From assembly GCA_009668015.1 (NCBI GenBank), contig WJYB01000017.1:1-45766 (forward strand): a stretch of 45,766 nucleotides of DNA. Reading direction: 5' to 3'. Both the position numbers and the translations under genes were made by a program. Origin of the DNA: Enterobacteriaceae bacterium RIT714 (lineage in GTDB: Bacteria > Pseudomonadota > Gammaproteobacteria > Enterobacterales > Enterobacteriaceae). Below the pieces are notes generated by a model, which saw only the letters and a program-made list of their open reading frames with translations, had not been told where the DNA came from and ran no database searches. This document shows, piece by piece, positions 18,229 through 26,572 of the stretch (positions are counted from its first letter, which is position 1; every line of letters starts with the position of its first letter).

Positions 18229-19797
18229 TCATTTTACTGACGGTAATCCGTCATAATTCATCAACTGTCCCTTAAAATTCAAAACCTGATGTTCATTGCT
18301 ACAGTCTTCGGCAGATAACATGTCACAACTGTCCGCAATGCCTGGGGTACGAATTTTTAACCACTGAGCAAAGGTTTCAAGAAAGCGTAAGCCGCTGCGC
18401 CGTACCGGGACTGTGGCTTTGTCCGTTTGATTTTTGTCGAGGATGAAGAAGGGCACGTCATAGTTTTCACGGGTTTTGTCGCCGTGAGTCAGATAGGCAC
18501 CCGCGGTGTCTTTGTTGATGTATGACAGCCCGTGGTCGGAAAAATACATCATCGACCAGTCGCCTCCATCGCGTTCAGCCATGTTGTAGACCTGCTTCAG
18601 TAACTGGTCAGTCATGGTGACGGATTTGATGTAGCACGAGATTTCTTTCGCGCCGGCAATATCATATTGCCCCTGCGTTCTTACGCAGGCCTGCGGATGT
18701 GACCCCATCAGATGCAGTACGATAAGTTTCTTACCCTGACCTTGCTTCAGCGCGGTATCAAGCTGAGGAAGTAACTGGCTGTCCGGTGAATACAGTCTGT
18801 CGTCGGAACTGGCTGATTTACTAAAGTAAACATGATCTGCATTTTCCCCCATCAATGCCACCGGCGAATCGAAGTGTCCTTTCCTGCCCTGATTCGATAT
18901 CCACCAGGTTTCAAATCCTGCCCGGGATGCCAGCGTCACAATGTTGTTATTCAGTTCAGTGGCGTTGCCCTGACGACGCGCCAGGGTGTTTGTCAGGGAG
19001 AGTACGGTAGAGGGCCCGGCTGAAATGTACTGTGTAAACAGGCTGGCCGGAACGCTGTCGAGCCACGGCGTGTTGGGATACTTCCCTCCAAAGGCGTGAA
19101 GATAATCACGGCGTGCGCTTTCCCCGATGACCAGGATGTAGGTCTGGTGCTGGCCTGGCAAGGATACCGGTTTCCAGTCGCTGCCAGTATTCATTATCTG
19201 AGCAAAATGCTGGTTGTTGTCACGCACCGCCCGGTAAGACGCATTGATGTCATGAACGAAGCGTACTTCGGGTAATCCACTGCTGAGCAGTCGTCCCTGT
19301 CTGACCGGGGACCAGAAAGCAGAAGCAATAAAGAACACCAGCAGAAACCCGTAAACCCGGCGCGAAACAGGCTCGTCACAGGCACCGGAGAATGAGGATA
19401 CAAGCACCATAGCTCCGGAGGCGATAACCGATGCCGACAGTAACCAGGCAAGGGGCGGAATGCTGGCGATGAATTCATGCGCTTCATCCGGATTGGTGTA
19501 CATCAGGGAGCCGATGACATTGATATCCGGGAAGCCATAGTTAATGCCTACCGGGGCATAACATGCACCCGCCAACGTAAATGCCATCACAATGGCGCGG
19601 AATGTCCGCTTTCCCGTATACCGGAGCAGCAATAAACCGGATAACGAAGAGAAGACATAAATGAATTTAAACTGATAACCCAGCGCATAATGCATGAGTG
19701 ACAGCCATAACAACAGACAGAGAGTCTCTTTACTGATGAGTAGTTTTAATCGCGCGTATACGCCATCGGACGTGAAATAAGAACGTGTTTTTAGCAT
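18229..19797 (-). CDS. Phosphoethanolamine transferase-type membrane sulfatase-fold enzyme
   Basis: A 522-aa inner-membrane enzyme with hydrophobic N-terminal helices in its first 165 residues and a periplasmic alkaline-phosphatase/sulfatase-fold domain. Numbered from the ATG at 19797: VIGESARRDY with metal ligand E226, GPST with the likely nucleophile T264, LMGSHP near 363-368, and SDHG with D421-H422. These match the Ept/CptA family, which transfers phosphoethanolamine from phosphatidylethanolamine to lipid A or LPS core sugars. A longer form from GTG at 19833 is possible (534 aa). Which acceptor it uses cannot be told. It may alter the cell surface, and so phage or peptide sensitivity. It appears monocistronic. 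Confidence 0.85.
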   Translation of the reverse strand: MLKTRSYFTSDGVYARLKLLISKETLCLLLWLSLMHYALGYQFKFIYVFSSLSGLLLLRYTGKRTFRAIVMAFTLAGACYAPVGINYGFPDINVIGSLMYTNPDEAHEFIASIPPLAWLLSASVIASGAMVLVSSFSGACDEPVSRRVYGFLLVFFIASAFWSPVRQGRLLSSGLPEVRFVHDINASYRAVRDNNQHFAQIMNTGSDWKPVSLPGQHQTYILVIGESARRDYLHAFGGKYPNTPWLDSVPASLFTQYISAGPSTVLSLTNTLARRQGNATELNNNIVTLASRAGFETWWISNQGRKGHFDSPVALMGENADHVYFSKSASSDDRLYSPDSQLLPQLDTALKQGQGKKLIVLHLMGSHPQACVRTQGQYDIAGAKEISCYIKSVTMTDQLLKQVYNMAERDGGDWSMMYFSDHGLSYINKDTAGAYLTHGDKTRENYDVPFFILDKNQTDKATVPVRRSGLRFLETFAQWLKIRTPGIADSCDMLSAEDCSNEHQVLNFKGQLMNYDGLPSVK

Positions 19798-19833
19798 GTG
19801 TGTAATTAACCTTTTCCAGACAGTAGGCAGCAC

Positions 19834-20184
19834 TCGTCCGCCGGATTAAACCGGTGAGTGATTCACGGAGGGCCTGAGAGCGGACTTACCCCTGCGGCCT
19901 TTATCATCGGGACGATAAAAGATGAACCGGACTGAGCGGGTCGTCCGGATAATAGTGATGAAGGCGAGATAACTTTCCGGCAGGCGCCTGGCGTTATGAC
20001 CAGTGAGATGCCTCTGGAGTGGCATTTATTCTGTCACCGCAGACAGAGCCGGAAAGTGAATTCGCCTTTATGGTACTTGCGGGGATTGCCTGAAAGATAA
20101 TTGTTTTTATAGATCAGTTTTTTGAAATCGATCGGTTCTGCCGATCAATTTTACAGAGGTTTCCCGGGCGCGTTGCTGGGGAGT
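19834..20184. other. Non-coding stretch with a GATC-rich hairpin repeat (copy 1, 20112-20146)
   Basis: No gene is seen over about 350 bases. At 20112-20134 lies GATCAG-T6-GAAAT-CGATCG, which runs into the hairpin GATCGG-TTCTG-CCGATC (20130-20146). The same two modules, in the opposite order, occur at 24741-24776. Three GATC (Dam) sites fall within 35 bases. A regulator site or module boundary of the CP4-like core is likely. Confidence 0.5.
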
Positions 20185-20691
20185 TTACTGATGGCCAGGC
20201 CATTGATTGTAAAAGGCAAAGAAGAGGTACTCTTCTGTCAGCGCAGTCAGATGCGGATGGTTTGCCTGCCACTGTGTCAGGTCTGGCGGAAGACGGACTG
20301 ATGGCGTGATTGCCAGTCTGCTGAACATCACCAGGGCGTACTCCTCACGCTGCATCGGATGCAGGTGACAAAGCTCCTCCGTTACGTCCACCAGCCCCAG
20401 TCGGTGTATTTCCCGGGAAAGGATGCTGTACCAGGGAGCCTCTGGCTCAAATACACCGGTATCTGCTGTGGTGAGTGCTCTGTCATCAGCAGGAATACAG
20501 TCGGGTAATGCCGTCAGCAAAAACGCCGGAAACAGCATCGACCCGTAACCTGCCAGATGAATTAATGTCACCTGCAGATAATGGCGATGACGCCGGAGGG
20601 GAGTGCCGGTAATGGCATCCCGGGTAATACACTGGTTCATTCTGCGCTGATTCATTCGCATCAGGGCTGAGAGTGAAATAAGGTCTGACAT
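20185..20691 (-). CDS. Conserved CP4-type hypothetical protein downstream of alpA
   Basis: A 168-aa soluble protein from ATG 20691, chosen because GGGAG sits 6 bases ahead; the frame extends 16 codons upstream into alpA but has no better start. It opens MSDLISLSALMRMNQRRMNQ and has no motif I recognise. The stop of alpA is at 20694, so the genes are coupled. Genes of this kind follow alpA in P4/CP4-like elements of enterobacteria; function unknown. Confidence 0.65.
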   Translation of the reverse strand: MSDLISLSALMRMNQRRMNQCITRDAITGTPLRRHRHYLQVTLIHLAGYGSMLFPAFLLTALPDCIPADDRALTTADTGVFEPEAPWYSILSREIHRLGLVDVTEELCHLHPMQREEYALVMFSRLAITPSVRLPPDLTQWQANHPHLTALTEEYLFFAFYNQWPGHQ

Positions 20692-20693
20692 CG

Positions 20694-20912
20694 TTACGCT
20701 CCCTTTTTGCGGGACTGGGCTATTTGTTGCTCCAGCCATTGCTCCACTTCGCTTTTAAACCAGCGTGAGCTTCTGCCCAGTTTGAGAGGCCTGGGAAACA
20801 GGCCATCCTGAATCAGTTTGTAAAACCATTTATCCGTCAGGCCGGTAAAGGCAGTAATGAATTTCATATCAACCAGCTGGTCATTAAGCAGGGATGTATT
20901 TTCAGATATCAT
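20694..20912 (-). CDS. alpA: AlpA-family excision/transcription regulator
   Basis: A 72-aa MerR-like winged HTH. FITAFTGLTDKWFYKLIQDG is the recognition helix region, and FPRPLKLGRSSRWFKSEVEQ is the hallmark AlpA tail. In K-12, AlpA of CP4-57 activates the integrase/excision functions of the element. GGAGAG lies 8 bases before the ATG. No intact integrase adjoins it in this window, so its target may be the element's own integrase outside the window, or the broken one at 27869. Confidence 0.9.
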   Translation of the reverse strand: MISENTSLLNDQLVDMKFITAFTGLTDKWFYKLIQDGLFPRPLKLGRSSRWFKSEVEQWLEQQIAQSRKKGA

Positions 20913-21015
20913 GATGAGTGCTCTCCGGTAAGGGTAAGGGAGAGCAATACGCAGGAGAAAATGAATGCTCAGTGGTATTGCTCATCAGATATCTGTTCGC
21001 CGTAAATAATAACCT

Positions 21016-21597
21016 TCAGCAATGACTGCGTGACCGTCCCCTTCTGGTTGATTCAGCGACAGTGCTTATTCTTGAAATATCCCCGTAAGGTTTCTGCTCG
21101 CACTTTGCCATATAGCTGATAATGTATTTCATCTCATCCCTGCCTTTTCGGTTATCCCAGGTTATTACCTTCTCAGACTTGTTTTCATAAAACACATTAG
21201 GCACGCAGCGATAGGCATTCCCTTCTCCAAGGGTTACCTCATCCCACAAATTCCTTATCTCTTTAAATAATGCCCAGGGTTTATTTCTCTTCTGACCATT
21301 AATGAAAATAGCCACGTGAACATGATGTCGATGATCTTCCCCGTATTCTGCTGCCCATGAATAACCGGCGATCCCTGTGAGGTTTTTCATGGCATATTCA
21401 AGTTGGCTCATGTCTGCACAGAGACCATGGATATCCTGCTCATTGAATACAGTGGAGTATTTCCGGTATGACAGGTCCATTCGTAGTAAAAGTAATTTTG
21501 AGTACGTATTGAAAAGATTATCAACGTGGTTATGTAACCTGTCCTCAAGTTCTGTGTATGTCCGATAACGATGATTGGTGACTCGTGTCGTTCCCAT
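21016..21597 (-). CDS. YagK/YfjJ-type (inovirus Gp2-like) HUH replication protein
   Basis: A 193-aa protein of the YagK/YfjJ family. HRHHVHVAIF (near residue 90) gives the HUH metal motif, and MKYIISYMAK (around 155-164) holds the likely catalytic tyrosine region. GYSWAAEYG precedes the HUH motif, as in this family. HUH proteins nick DNA at hairpin origins. The K-12 relatives lie in CP4 cryptic prophages and have no proven function. AGGAAA precedes the ATG. The C-terminal tail is basic (STRRGRSRSHC). Upstream, 21598-21949 is non-coding and could contain its origin or promoter. Confidence 0.82.
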   Translation of the reverse strand: MGTTRVTNHRYRTYTELEDRLHNHVDNLFNTYSKLLLLRMDLSYRKYSTVFNEQDIHGLCADMSQLEYAMKNLTGIAGYSWAAEYGEDHRHHVHVAIFINGQKRNKPWALFKEIRNLWDEVTLGEGNAYRCVPNVFYENKSEKVITWDNRKGRDEMKYIISYMAKCEQKPYGDISRISTVAESTRRGRSRSHC

Positions 21598-21949
21598 GTT
21601 TAATTTCCTGTTGAGTGTATTTCACAGTCATGCATGAGTACGTGTTTTTTGATGTGGATAATGGGTGCTGTGAGAGCGTGGTGAGCACGAGGGGTGTGAT
21701 GAGAAGAGGGTGACTTCTTTATAATAATATTAATAACCTTAACTATTCACTTCAGATCTTCATGATTTTCCTTCTTCTTCGGTTATCCAACTATGCGTAG
21801 TGTATGTTTTCGAGGCTTGATGGGCTGTGAAATAGCACTGTTGATGTGATTTCGTTCACATAAAATCGACAAAAAACACTCAATAAGACCTGTTAAAACC
21901 ATCAATAAAAAATATAATAACCTCAAATACTCTACATGAGGATGCGTCA
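21598..21949. promoter_or_regulatory. AT-rich divergent intergenic region
   Basis: About 350 bases without a gene, between the HUH protein (minus) and the 305-aa gene (plus). TATAAT at 21913-21918 sits 31 bases before the plus-strand ATG and is a good -10 box, with only a weak -35 (TGTTAA) 16 bases before. GAGGA before the ATG is the ribosome site. The A/T run at 21719-21740 could aid DNA opening if an origin is here. No iterons are seen. Confidence 0.4.
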
Positions 21950-22867
21950 ATGGAAGACATGATGATAAAATTTGAGGTTCGTGACAGAAGGGAGGTGTTC
22001 TTTTTTCTCAATGTGGCTTTTGAGAAAAGTATCGGCATCAGTAGTCATCGATGGGGAAATCATCAGGAAGGGCTAAAGGAAGCAATAAAACGAGGTTTTC
22101 ACGAGTATTCAAAAAACGCTCATTCATTTTCTTTTATTGACTTTAAAAAGATGGCTGCGGCGAATTTTTTAAATGAAGAATCGTTTTCTGTTCTCGATGA
22201 TTATAATGCCTGTTTGTTTTTATGGTCATATGTCAAACACTCCCAAAGGAAAGTGGTCACCACTAACAGATATCTGATGACATCATGGGAGAAAACGTGC
22301 TTGAAAATATATACTGTACCAGTGACACGTGAACAACGGGCAGAATGTGTAATAGGATATTTTGATTGCCTTGGCCTTGATATTAGTCTGGGCCTTGACA
22401 GAAAGCGTCTTGAGTTATTAACGGCAATGCAAAAGTGGAATGCTGTCGAGATTAAGAGTAAATACACTCGCTGGATAGACCGAGAGAATAAAGAACTTTG
22501 TGAATGGCTGTGGCGTTATCTATTACAGGAAGGACTGGTCTGCGATGATATCGTGCTCAAGGATTCAGATGAAACCTATTTCGCAATTATGGGGTTTCTC
22601 AGTGCATGGCCTGATACGATACATAGTCCAGGAGAAACGGGAAATCCACAGGCAGGTGCCCATATTGTAAGTAAAGAAGAAGCTCTGACCAGAATGCATA
22701 AAGCATGGATGCAAAAACAATACAGAAAAAGCCTCAGTTCAAATGAGGTTAAGCTCTCAAAGTCCACAATAAACAAGCTTAATATGATAGAGCGAAAAAC
22801 GGGTGTAAAACCTGGCGTTATTATTGGTGACTATGTTGATGAACTTTACAACAAACTCAAGAAATAA
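21950..22867 (+). CDS. Hypothetical protein with ribbon-helix-helix-like C-terminus
   Basis: Not recognised. A 305-aa soluble protein, Trp- and Lys-rich. Residues 1-225 look mostly helical, without catalytic motifs. After a linker (about 225-245) the last 45 residues, KLSKSTINKLNMIERKTGVK and PGVIIGDYVDELYNKL, resemble an Arc/MetJ-type ribbon-helix-helix unit, so DNA binding is possible. GAGGA lies before ATG 21950; a second ATG at residue 4 is less well placed. It precedes the YfjP-like GTPase in the CP4-like core and probably belongs to it. Confidence 0.65.
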   Translation: MEDMMIKFEVRDRREVFFFLNVAFEKSIGISSHRWGNHQEGLKEAIKRGFHEYSKNAHSFSFIDFKKMAAANFLNEESFSVLDDYNACLFLWSYVKHSQRKVVTTNRYLMTSWEKTCLKIYTVPVTREQRAECVIGYFDCLGLDISLGLDRKRLELLTAMQKWNAVEIKSKYTRWIDRENKELCEWLWRYLLQEGLVCDDIVLKDSDETYFAIMGFLSAWPDTIHSPGETGNPQAGAHIVSKEEALTRMHKAWMQKQYRKSLSSNEVKLSKSTINKLNMIERKTGVKPGVIIGDYVDELYNKLKK

Positions 22868-22954
22868 TGTTTAAATGATTCTGAAATCTATATCACTCAA
22901 CTGAATGCAACAGGAATGATACCTCATCATTCCTTCCGCCATTAAGGAGATACT

Positions 22955-23836
22955 ATGAGTGATAAGATGCAAACTGAACGTTTATTCTCCCCGCTTAAAT
23001 TGCTGCCCGACCATATTGCTGAGGACATAACCCGGCGTCTGAATGACGTTATTCACTACCAGCCCGTTATCGGCATTATGGGGAAAACCGGTGCCGGTAA
23101 ATCCAGCCTGTGTAATGCCCTGTTCCGTAGCTATGTTTCTCCCGTCAGCCACACGGCAGCCTGCACCCGTGAACCACAGCGATTTACGCTACAGACGGAT
23201 GAACGGAAGGTGACGATTATTGACCTGCCAGGCGTAGGGGAAAGTCCTGAACGTGATGAAGAGTATCGGGCGCTGTATCAGAGCCTCTGGTCTGAACTGG
23301 ATCTGGTACTCTGGCTTATCAAAGCCGATGACCGGGCACTGACACCGGATTGTGACTTCTATGGCACGCTACCTCAGGGAGAATCAGGGCAGGGGAAAGT
23401 GATGTTTGTGCTGACCCAGGCTGATAAGACGGAACCTACCCGGGAGTGGAGCGGATTTCTCAATCAGCCTTCGGATAACCAGCGTAAGCACATTCAGGAA
23501 AAGGAGTGTGCTGTAAGCACCCTGTTTACGGGACTATCTCATCCGGTGATATCCGTCTCTGCCGCGACAGGCTGGCAGTTACCCGAACTGGTTACGGCTA
23601 TGTTTCATGCGCTGCCTGCACGGGCCAGCAGTGCTGTCAGTACCGTACTGAAACCTCAGTTTCGTACCCGGCAAATCGAAGAGCAGGCAAGGCAGGATTT
23701 CGGTGATGCCGTCTGTGATGTCATGACTCAGACCCTTTCAGAGGTCTGCCTTCCTGCTGCCGTCACTGCCGTGGTTAATAGTGTCATCAGCACTGTTGTC
23801 TCTGTTGCCAGAAGTCTCTGGCGCTTCCTCTTCTGA
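22955..23836 (+). CDS. yfjP: YfjP/YeeP/YkfA-family GTPase
   Basis: A 293-aa Era-like P-loop GTPase. G1 is GKTGAGKSS at 43-51, G3 is DLPG at 90-93, and TQAD (about residue 155) is the G4 equivalent. The C-terminal part has a hydrophobic segment (VTAVVNSVISTVVSVARSL), suggesting membrane or partner contact. The family is found in CP4 cryptic prophages; function not settled. TAAGGAG sits before the ATG. It is 69 bases upstream of the yfjQ homologue, the same order as K-12 CP4-57. Confidence 0.9.
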   Translation: MSDKMQTERLFSPLKLLPDHIAEDITRRLNDVIHYQPVIGIMGKTGAGKSSLCNALFRSYVSPVSHTAACTREPQRFTLQTDERKVTIIDLPGVGESPERDEEYRALYQSLWSELDLVLWLIKADDRALTPDCDFYGTLPQGESGQGKVMFVLTQADKTEPTREWSGFLNQPSDNQRKHIQEKECAVSTLFTGLSHPVISVSAATGWQLPELVTAMFHALPARASSAVSTVLKPQFRTRQIEEQARQDFGDAVCDVMTQTLSEVCLPAAVTAVVNSVISTVVSVARSLWRFLF

Positions 23837-23905
23837 ATCCCTTTCTTCTGTCATCTGACCGCCATTCGGGTGGTCAGGTGACCCGTATCCTGTAAGGAAT
23901 ACATC

Positions 23906-24727
23906 ATGACCCGATTAGCAAGCCGCTTTGGTGCGGTAAACCTCGTTCGCCGTGACCGTCCGTTAACCCGTGATGAGCTGGCCCGTTTTGTGCCCAGTGT
24001 ATTCAGTGAAGATAAACATGCATCCCGTAGTGAACGCTACACCTGCATTCCGACGATTACCCTGCTGGACAACCTGCAGCGGGAAGGGTTTCAGCCGTTT
24101 TTTGCCTGCCAGACCCGTGTCCGGAACCCGGATAAGCGTGAGCATACCAAGCACATGCTTCGCCTGCGTCGTGAAGGGCAAATCACCGGCAAACAGGTAC
24201 CGGAAATTATTCTGCTGAACAGCCATGACGGCTCCAGCTCATACCAGATGTTACCGGGACTCTTCAGAGCTGTTTGTCAGAATGGTTTAATTTGTGGGGA
24301 GAGCTTCGGCGAAGTGCGGGTGCCCCATAAAGGTAATGTCGTCGAGAAGGTGATTGAAGGGGCTTATGAAGTACTGGGGATATTTGACCGGGTGGAAGAG
24401 AAACGCGATGCCATGCAGTCACTGATATTACCGCCACCAGCCCGTCAGGCTTTAGCAAAAGCCGCACTCACTTACCGCTTTGGTGAGGAGCATCAGCCGG
24501 TCACTGAATCCCAAATCCTTTCTCCACGCCGCTGGCAGGACGAAAGCAATGATTTGTGGACCACCTATCAGCGCATTCAGGAGAACCTGATTAAAGGCGG
24601 GCTGTCAGGACGTACAGTAAAAGGGAACCGGGCTCATACCCGTGCCGTTAAAGGCATTAACAGTGACGTGAAGCTCAACCGTGCTCTGTGGGTGATGGCT
24701 GAAAACATGCTGGAACTGTCTTCCTGA
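23906..24727 (+). CDS. yfjQ: YfjQ/YafZ-family DUF932 protein
   Basis: A 273-aa DUF932 protein, the usual neighbour of YfjP-type GTPases in CP4 elements. The sequence NSHDGSSSYQMLPGLFRAVC and the following FGEVRVPHKGN are characteristic of the family. DUF932 proteins occur in phages and plasmids, often near single-strand annealing or replication genes, but the role here is unknown. AAGGA precedes the ATG. Its stop is 13 bases before a GATC-rich hairpin repeat. Confidence 0.9.
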   Translation: MTRLASRFGAVNLVRRDRPLTRDELARFVPSVFSEDKHASRSERYTCIPTITLLDNLQREGFQPFFACQTRVRNPDKREHTKHMLRLRREGQITGKQVPEIILLNSHDGSSSYQMLPGLFRAVCQNGLICGESFGEVRVPHKGNVVEKVIEGAYEVLGIFDRVEEKRDAMQSLILPPPARQALAKAALTYRFGEEHQPVTESQILSPRRWQDESNDLWTTYQRIQENLIKGGLSGRTVKGNRAHTRAVKGINSDVKLNRALWVMAENMLELSS

Positions 24728-24740
24728 GCGATATCACCGT

Positions 24741-24776
24741 GATCGGTTCCGCCGATCAGTCTTTGAAAAACGATCG
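24741..24776. repeat. GATC-rich hairpin repeat, copy 2
   Basis: GATCGG-TTCCG-CCGATC (24741-24757) forms a 6-base stem, followed by GATCAG-TCTTTGAAAAA-CGATCG (24754-24776). Both modules match copy 1 (20112-20146): 16 of 17 bases for the hairpin and 19 of 23 for the second part. Another GATC follows at 24785. The two copies flank the alpA-to-yfjQ core. Confidence 0.55.
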
Positions 24777-24885
24777 ACAGTAACGATCTGACTTCCCCTA
24801 TGCGCATTGCTAGCGTAACTGCGCATTCATCACGGCATTCCGCCGTCATTCAATGATTAACACACCACTTACGGAAAGAGAGACT

Positions 24886-25161
24886 ATGAATAACGTTATA
24901 TCCTCATTGCGCGTATTATCAGGCACCCTGCTAATCGGCGGGGCGTTAATCGCCCCTGTTACCAGTTTTGCGAATTACAGCGACTATATTCCTTACCGTC
25001 TGATTAATCAGAGTCGCGATGCTTCACATCCGGGCTGGCGGGTCTGTACCTATGAAAGCCAGTTAAACAGGCAGCGAGTTAACCTTTCCCTTCAGTACAC
25101 CTGCTGGCCTGCCGCGTTCCAGAATCGCCAGAATGGTCAGTTCTACGACCGCACTTCCTGA
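24886..25161 (+). CDS. Small exported protein of unknown function
   Basis: A 91-aa protein from ATG 24886, preferred over 24853 because GGAAAGAGAG lies just ahead and a clean signal peptide follows. The signal has a short basic n-region (R7), a hydrophobic stretch (LSGTLLIGGALIAPV) and an SFA cleavage site near residue 28. Two Cys in the mature part (VCTYES and YTCWPA) could form one disulphide. There is no lipobox. Small secreted proteins occur here in CP4-like elements (compare YfjT, YafY by position), but I cannot match it to either. Confidence 0.7.
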   Translation: MNNVISSLRVLSGTLLIGGALIAPVTSFANYSDYIPYRLINQSRDASHPGWRVCTYESQLNRQRVNLSLQYTCWPAAFQNRQNGQFYDRTS

Positions 25162-25179
25162 TTTCACCTGCTCTGACAC

Positions 25180-25213
25180 AGGCTGCTGTTTTTCTTGAAC
25201 AGCAGCCTTTTTC
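25180..25213 (+). terminator. Rho-independent terminator
   Basis: AGGCTGCTGTT (25180-25190) and AACAGCAGCCT (25198-25208) form a perfect 11-base stem with a 7-base loop, followed by TTTTTC. It ends the transcript of the small exported protein and separates it from the anti-restriction operon. Confidence 0.85.
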
Positions 25214-25306
25214 TTATCTGCTTCTTGTATCCCGCAGTTTGTGAACCCTGACAGAAAACCTGCCAGCAGCACATCTGCGCCTGTAATAACCAAAAGGATT
25301 ATCACC

Positions 25307-25789
25307 ATGCATAACGACACCACGTCAGTACTGAACACACATGACAGTGCCGAACCGGAAGAACTCACCAGAGAGAATTCTCTCCATATCACAGTGGTTC
25401 CCAATGAAGAGCGTCTCGACTTCTGGCCACAGCACTTTGGCAGCATTCCGCAATGGATAACTCTGGAACCACGCATATTTGGCTGGATGGACCGTTTGTG
25501 TGCGGAGTACTGCGGGGGAATATGGCATTACTACACGCTCAGCAACGGCGGTGCCTTTATGGTACCGGAACCTGATGACAGTGATGATAAATGGACACTG
25601 TTTAACAGCATGAACGGTAACGGTGCTGAGCTCAGCAGTGAAGCGGCAGGGATAGTCGCTTGCCTGATGGCATACAGCCACCAAGCCTGTCGTACCGAGT
25701 GTGACGCGATGACTGAGCACTATTATCGCCTGCGCGATTTTGCGCTGAGCCATCCTGAGAGCAGCGCCATTATGCATCTTATCGACTGA
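25307..25789 (+). CDS. klcA: ArdB/KlcA-family anti-restriction protein
   Basis: A 160-aa protein from ATG 25307 (AAAGGAT ahead); the frame is open further upstream but without a better start. RLDFWPQHFGSIPQWITLEP and GGIWHYYTLSNGGAFMVPE are typical of ArdB/KlcA (YfjX in K-12). ArdB-type proteins relieve type I restriction in vivo. It would protect an incoming element from systems like the hsdRMS encoded in the same window, an odd pairing. The next gene is radC-like, 12 bases on, as in K-12 CP4-57. Confidence 0.88.
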   Translation: MHNDTTSVLNTHDSAEPEELTRENSLHITVVPNEERLDFWPQHFGSIPQWITLEPRIFGWMDRLCAEYCGGIWHYYTLSNGGAFMVPEPDDSDDKWTLFNSMNGNGAELSSEAAGIVACLMAYSHQACRTECDAMTEHYYRLRDFALSHPESSAIMHLID

Positions 25790-25801
25790 GGAGAACCGAG
25801 A

Positions 25802-26344
25802 ATGAGTACCGCATTTTCCTCGGTGTCATCACAGCCCGAACTCTTTCCACTGACGGTTATGACCCGGCATGGTTGCCTGCTCCCCGCGACTCCCGGGCTA
25901 ACCCCCAATGCCCAACGGACTATTCGCCGCGCTATCAACCTGCTGGATAAATATCTGCGCCAGCCTGGAATAGCCTTTACCTCAAGCACTGCCGCCCGTG
26001 ACTGGCTTCGGCTACAGCTGGCCCAACAGGAGCGGGAGGTGTTTATGGTGCTCTATCTCGATAATCAGCATCGTTTACTGGAGAGTGAAACGCTGTTCGC
26101 CGGTTCAGTTAACCATGTGCAGGTTCATTCCCGTGAGGTGGTGAAGTCAGCGCTTCGTTTCAATGCTGCAGCTGTCGTGCTGGCGCATAACCATCCATCC
26201 GGCGATCCGGAGCCCAGCAAAGCCGATCGCCAGATGACTGACAGACTTAAGGAGGTGCTAGGGCTGGTCGATGTGAAAACGCTTGATCATTTGGTCGTCG
26301 GTTCAGATGGCATTGTGTCGTTTGCGGAGCGAGGGTGGATATGA
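25802..26344 (+). CDS. RadC-family JAB/JAMM domain protein (YfjY-like)
   Basis: A 180-aa short RadC. The JAMM motif is H129-x-H131-P-S-G with the downstream acidic residue D142 (AHNHPSGDPEPSKAD), and the upstream glutamate is E79 or E77 (QQEREVFM). It lacks the HhH N-terminus of full-length chromosomal RadC, as usual in mobile elements. The family was once tied to DNA repair; its true role is unsettled. GAGGAG precedes the ATG. Its stop overlaps the start of ypjJ (ATGA). Confidence 0.9.
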   Translation: MSTAFSSVSSQPELFPLTVMTRHGCLLPATPGLTPNAQRTIRRAINLLDKYLRQPGIAFTSSTAARDWLRLQLAQQEREVFMVLYLDNQHRLLESETLFAGSVNHVQVHSREVVKSALRFNAAAVVLAHNHPSGDPEPSKADRQMTDRLKEVLGLVDVKTLDHLVVGSDGIVSFAERGWI

Positions 26345-26547
26345 AAATCATCAGTAAACGCCAGTCAATGGCTTTGTACCGACAGCATCTAGGCTCCCGG
26401 CTGTTTCGCTTCTGTACCGGCAAATATAAATGGTCCGGCAGTATCTGCCATTATGCTGGCCGGGAAGTTCAGGACATACGCGGCGTTCTGGCCGTGTTTG
26501 CTGAATGTCGTCAGGACCGCAATGGTCCCTATGTCACTCTCAATTAA
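26341..26547 (+). CDS. ypjJ: YpjJ-like (DUF987) small protein
   Basis: A 68-aa protein whose ATG overlaps the radC-like stop. A GTG two codons upstream is the alternative start. YRQHLGSRLFRFCTGKYKW and the C-terminal VLAVFAECRQDRNGPYVTL match the DUF987 proteins between radC and cbeA in CP4 elements. Function unknown. The antitoxin gene follows 25 bases later. Confidence 0.85.
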   Translation: MKIISKRQSMALYRQHLGSRLFRFCTGKYKWSGSICHYAGREVQDIRGVLAVFAECRQDRNGPYVTLN

Positions 26548-26572
26548 TCCTTCCCTTTAATCAGGAACAATA

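Noticed and set aside
25325..25777. Minus-strand frame of 150 aa opposite klcA
   Set aside because: Fully antisense to the ArdB/KlcA gene; composition is not protein-like.
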